NCBI RefSeq assembly: GCF_027257935.1 | Contig: NZ_JANZKW010000005.1 | Span: 62,001-126,000 of the forward strand | Reading direction: 5' to 3' | Length of the DNA: 64,000 bases | Source of the DNA: Chitinimonas sp. BJYL2 | GTDB lineage: Bacteria > Pseudomonadota > Gammaproteobacteria > Burkholderiales > Chitinimonadaceae | Shown here: positions 62,318 through 64,000 of the stretch, in pieces | Numbering within the stretch: the stretch's first letter is position 1 | Layout: each line of letters begins with the position of its first letter | The notes under the pieces: model-generated | Databases searched by the model: none | Told to the model about the DNA's origin: nothing | The model's input: the letters and a program-made list of their open reading frames with translations, nothing else | Translations under genes and position numbers: made by a program

Positions 62318-64000
62318 ATGAAGCCCGCCGTACCCCTGCGCCCTCGCGTCCCGCTTACCCGAATCGCTGCCGCCTGCGCGGCACTGCTCACCCCCGCCGC
62401 CCTGCACGCCCAGGAAGCCGAGGCGGCCCCCAAGGAGGCCTCCCAGCAATCGGAGGTCGTGGTCGTCACGGGTGTTCGTGCCAGCCTGAACTCGTCCCTG
62501 AACATGAAGCGCAACGCCCAGGGCGTGGTGGATGGCATCGTGGCCGAAGATATCGGCAAGTTCCCCGATACCAACCTGGCCGAAGCCATGCAGCGTATCA
62601 GCGGCGTCGCCATTGATCGCTCGATCGGCGAAGGCTCCAAAGTCACCGTGCGCGGTGTGGGTCCTGACTTCAACCTTGTCCTGCTCAATGGCCGTCAGAT
62701 GCCGGCATCCAGCCTAGGGGAGACCGGTCCGTCGAACAGCCGTGCGTTTGACTTCGCCAACCTGGCCTCCGAGTCGATTGCTGCCATGGAGGTCTACAAG
62801 ACCAGCCGCGCAGAGAATCCGGCCGGTGGCATTGGCGCTGTCATCAACATCAAGACGGCTCGCCCGCTGGAAACCAAGCGCGAAATCGCCAGCTTCGGCC
62901 TCAAGGTGGTGAACGATCGCTCGAATGACCGCCTCCCGGAACTGTTGCAAGGCGATGACTACACACCGGAAGTGTCCGGCATCTATAGCAATGTGTTTGC
63001 CGATGGCACCTTCGGCATCGCCCTCAGCGGCAGCTACCAAAAGCGCGATCTGGGCTACAACCAGGCCTCGGTACCGAATGGCTGGCGCGCTTTCAAGGGT
63101 GACGAAAACAACTGGGGCACCATTCCCCAACCGGGCCAGCCAGGCTCGGAACGCATTACCAATCGCCCCAAGGCTGGGGATATCTACTCGGTGCCGCAGA
63201 ACCTGAACTACAGCGTGAACGGCATCCAGCGTGAGCGCACCAATGGTCAGCTCACCCTGCAGTACGCGCCGATGAAGGATCTGACGGCCACGGTGGATTA
63301 CACCTACTCGGAAAACAAGATCCAGACTCGCCGTAACGATCTCTCGGCCTGGTTCAACTTCGGCCCCACCACCACGACCTGGACCAACGGCCCGGTCGCC
63401 GCGCCCCTGCTGTACACGGAAATCATTGCCCCGGCGACCAGCGATGTGGCCATGGGCAGCGCCAACTTCGGCACGCGCAACAAGAACGAGTCAGCCGGCT
63501 TCAACTTGTCCTGGAAGGCGAATGCCAAGCTCAAGCTGGACTTCGACATGCACCGTTCCAGTGCCATTTCGGGTGCGGACAGCCCCTTCGGCAGCAATGC
63601 CGTGCTGGGCGGCGCCATGTTCAATCGCGGCACCACCACGGTGGACTTTTCCCAGCCTTTCCCGGTGCTGAGCATCGCCAGCGCCACGCTGGACCCCTCG
63701 AAAATGCTGGTGACCGGCTCGTCCTTCCGCAACAGCTACATGAAGGCCGAAGTCGAACAGGCACAGTTCAAGGGCAAGTACGCGCTCGAGAACGATTCCA
63801 AACTGGACTTCGGCATCAGCACCACCAAGGTGAAGAACCGCTCGGCCTACGCCAATGTGCAGCAAGACAGCTGGGGCGGTCGCACCAGCCCGGCGGACTA
63901 CCCCGATAATCTGTACGTCGCACAACCGCTGGCACCATACTTCAGCCAGCTGATGGGTTCGAACGGCGCCAACCTGTTCAACGGCTTCTTCGTCTATGAC
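62318..64000 (+). CDS. TonB-dependent receptor (3' end outside window)
   Basis: Outer-membrane receptor for active uptake; 561 codons are visible and the frame is still open. Signal peptide (cleavage after ALHA, residue 31), TonB-box region EVVVVTG (46-52), then the plug domain SLNMKRNAQGVVDGIVAEDIGKFPDTNLAEAMQRISGVAIDR (core AEDIGKFPDTNLAEAMQRI) and NLVLLNGRQMP, and part of the barrel. The plug motif identifies the large Xanthomonas/Caulobacter-type TIGR01782 class, often for oligosaccharides. AGGAG lies nine bases before ATG 62318. With LacI and NagX neighbours, chitooligosaccharide or GlcNAc-derived ligands are the likely cargo. Confidence 0.92.
   Translation, partial: MKPAVPLRPRVPLTRIAAACAALLTPAALHAQEAEAAPKEASQQSEVVVVTGVRASLNSSLNMKRNAQGVVDGIVAEDIGKFPDTNLAEAMQRISGVAIDRSIGEGSKVTVRGVGPDFNLVLLNGRQMPASSLGETGPSNSRAFDFANLASESIAAMEVYKTSRAENPAGGIGAVINIKTARPLETKREIASFGLKVVNDRSNDRLPELLQGDDYTPEVSGIYSNVFADGTFGIALSGSYQKRDLGYNQASVPNGWRAFKGDENNWGTIPQPGQPGSERITNRPKAGDIYSVPQNLNYSVNGIQRERTNGQLTLQYAPMKDLTATVDYTYSENKIQTRRNDLSAWFNFGPTTTTWTNGPVAAPLLYTEIIAPATSDVAMGSANFGTRNKNESAGFNLSWKANAKLKLDFDMHRSSAISGADSPFGSNAVLGGAMFNRGTTTVDFSQPFPVLSIASATLDPSKMLVTGSSFRNSYMKAEVEQAQFKGKYALENDSKLDFGISTTKVKNRSAYANVQQDSWGGRTSPADYPDNLYVAQPLAPYFSQLMGSNGANLFNGFFVYD

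Overview
The window reads as a chromosomal segment of a GC-rich betaproteobacterium. The gene order petABC-sspA-sspB, the block tatCBA-HIT-hisE/I/F/A/H/B/C/D/G-murA-ibaG-mlaABCDEF, a PhoR/PhoB pair and purM/hda neighbours are all typical of Betaproteobacteria. The N-acetylhexosamine-type sugar locus at the right end would fit a chitin-degrading Neisseriales or Chitinimonas-like organism, but the genus cannot be fixed from the sequence alone.

Layout. 1-10 kb: end of a Kup potassium transporter, transaldolase, the phoBR two-component system with a candidate Pho box, a DUF971 gene, ubiE, a zinc-ribbon protein, an NYN-domain protein, ubiJ, a HIT hydrolase and a 544-residue PilZ-like orphan. 10-17 kb: hda and an AI-2E family permease diverging from purM, then purN, two tandem DUF3108 proteins and an RsmB-type RNA methyltransferase. 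17-24 kb: sspB, sspA, the cytochrome bc1 operon, a Nif3-family gene, a DegS/DegP-like protease. 24-32 kb: tatABC and the nearly complete histidine operon (short-form hisG; hisZ not in the window). 32-40 kb: murA, a 40-residue membrane microprotein not long enough for usual ORF calling, ibaG, an ABC-2 exporter, and the Mla lipid-transport system.

40-52.6 kb: a MSHA-type pilus assembly cluster (mshM, L, N, E, G, I, J, K) preceded by a sigma-54 activator. A sigma-54-like -24/-12 element lies in front of mshL, and MshE carries two tandem c-di-GMP-binding motifs, so both transcription and motor activity appear controlled.

52.7-58.6 kb: a 5.8-kb integrated island. It starts inside an intact tRNA-Phe gene and ends at a 52-bp near-perfect copy of the tRNA 3' end (attR). 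It contains a truncated integrase, a divergent pair of XRE regulators with a symmetric operator array, four uncharacterised cargo genes (one two-TM protein with clearly lower GC), an HMCES/YedK-like protein with an altered active-site residue, a frameshifted gene, nested palindromes, a pair of DnaA-box-like sites and a holin-like remnant. This island is the best place to look for an undescribed function.

58.6-64 kb: a probable amino-sugar utilisation locus: a NagX-like membrane acyltransferase, an AmpD/AmiD-type lipoprotein amidase, a LacI regulator and a TonB-dependent receptor that runs off the window, with three related LacI-type operator palindromes around the last two genes. No rRNA, CRISPR array or insertion sequence was seen.
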